A stretch of 64,000 nt of DNA from JBPRGH01 sp051418055 (GTDB taxonomy: Bacteria > Bacteroidota > Bacteroidia > Cytophagales > Cyclobacteriaceae): assembly GCA_051418055.1 (NCBI GenBank), contig JBPRGH010000044.1, positions 5,662 through 69,661 of the forward strand, written 5' to 3'. This document shows positions 63,422 through 64,000 of this stretch, piece after piece (positions within the stretch are counted from its first letter, which is position 1; each line of letters opens with the position of its first letter). Both the position numbers and the translations under genes were made by a program. A model generated the notes under the pieces. It saw only the letters and a program-made list of their open reading frames with translations. It had not been told where the DNA came from and ran no database searches.

Positions 63422-64000
63422 ATGATAAAAATTAAAAATTTACAAAAGGTTTATACTACTGAAGAAGTAGAGACCACAGCATTAAACAACATTAACCTGG
63501 AAATCAAAGATGGCGAATTTGTTGCGATCATGGGACCTTCAGGTTGTGGAAAGTCGACATTACTGAACATCCTTGGTTTACTTGATAATCCTTCGGATGG
63601 TGAATATCACTTCGGTGAGCATGAGGTAAGCAGGTATAGTGAAAGACAGCGTGCACAGCTGCGTAAAGGTTCTATAGGATTTGTATTCCAGAGCTTTAAT
63701 CTTATCGATGAGCTTACAGTATTTGAAAATGTTGAGCTTCCATTATTATATTTAAAAGTGCCCAGCAGCGAGCGTAAGCAGCGTGTGGAAGAAGTGCTTG
63801 AGCGTATGAATATTATGCACAGAAGAAATCACTTCCCGCAGCAGCTATCTGGAGGTCAGCAGCAGCGTGTGGCTATCGCGCGTGCCATTGTTGCTAAACC
63901 AAGCGTGATCCTTGCCGATGAGCCTACAGGTAATCTTGACTCTGCTAATGGTGAAGAGGTAATGAAGTTACTTTCTGAATTAAATGAAGAAGGAACTACC
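63422..64000 (+). CDS. MacB/LolD-type ABC transporter ATP-binding subunit, cut by the window end
   Basis: An ATG at 63422 opens a frame of 193 codons that runs to the last base without a stop. The ABC motifs are GPSGCGKST (Walker A), LSGGQQQRVAIARAIVAKP (signature) and VILADEPTGNLDS (Walker B). NLQKVYTTEEVETTALNNINLEI and FQSFNLIDELTVFENVELPL are typical of the MacB/LolD group. With the adaptor before it, it should power efflux or lipoprotein-like transport. The permease gene is presumably next. Confidence 0.92.
   Translation, partial: MIKIKNLQKVYTTEEVETTALNNINLEIKDGEFVAIMGPSGCGKSTLLNILGLLDNPSDGEYHFGEHEVSRYSERQRAQLRKGSIGFVFQSFNLIDELTVFENVELPLLYLKVPSSERKQRVEEVLERMNIMHRRNHFPQQLSGGQQQRVAIARAIVAKPSVILADEPTGNLDSANGEEVMKLLSELNEEGTT

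Noticed and set aside
1..64000. CRISPR array, prophage or integrated plasmid
   Set aside because: No regular spacer repeats, no integrase, capsid, tail, relaxase or replication genes were seen.

Overview
The window looks like chromosome of an AT-rich Bacteroidota, most likely order Cytophagales. The signs are a TonB receptor with a CarboxypepD_reg domain, a DUF4374 lipoprotein, GH97, BACON repeats, a BlaI/M56-TonB module, DUF5916, promoters of the TTG-N19/20-TAnnTTTG type, and few Shine-Dalgarno sequences. Nothing suggests phage, plasmid or CRISPR. The only transposase-like gene is a REP-associated tyrosine transposase with its palindromes. The gene order is mostly that of core genome. Both ends cut genes: an M28 peptidase on the left and a MacB/LolD-type ABC ATPase on the right.

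Layout. 1-2.2 kb: M28 peptidase, RAYT gene flanked by REP palindromes, tRNA-Leu(CAA). 2.4-7.4 kb: a three-gene iron or siderophore uptake operon resembling XusABC (TonB receptor, DUF4374 lipoprotein, PepSY membrane protein), with a repeated 17-bp dyad upstream. 7.4-18.3 kb: an ABM protein and a SAM-hydrolase homologue with a degenerate active site, phoH, a PNPOx-fold protein, an MFS transporter with purB, then DUF5916, a PaaE-like reductase and an M3 peptidase in one operon. 18.4-30.3 kb: a run of small general-stress-type genes (Hsp20, DUF4112, DUF2383, YtxH, CsbD, a cysteine-free ArsC-like protein, a coiled-coil lipoprotein, DUF1206, topoisomerase IB, DUF2254). Inside this run lies an overlapping pair: an HD-PycTM protein and an outer-membrane protein that joins a kinase-like DRHxxN domain to an Omp85-type barrel.

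30.3-47.3 kb: a PaaN-type aldehyde dehydrogenase, two histidine kinases, a GNAT-nitrilase fusion, an M16 peptidase, a predicted gluzincin-propeller-barrel protein, pdhC (E2), hslV, arsC and a hotdog thioesterase. 47.5-58.2 kb: DUF892 ferritin-like protein, GH97, BACON lipoprotein, CDF transporter, P1 peptidase, then a BlaI-M56 module behind three operators spaced exactly 20 bp apart, and an SGNH hydrolase. 58.2-64 kb: a TonB protein, an NtrB/NtrC-like pair, and divergently a HlyD adaptor and ABC ATPase behind a sigma-54-like promoter.

The best candidates for undescribed biology are the HD-PycTM / kinase-like-Omp85 pair (20.7-24.6 kb), the phased BlaI operator array with its secreted target and M56-TonB-CarbD fusion (54.5-57.3 kb), and the HEYRH metalloprotease-like outer-membrane protein (40.5-43.5 kb). 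All functions come from reading the sequence and from family knowledge; no search was run.
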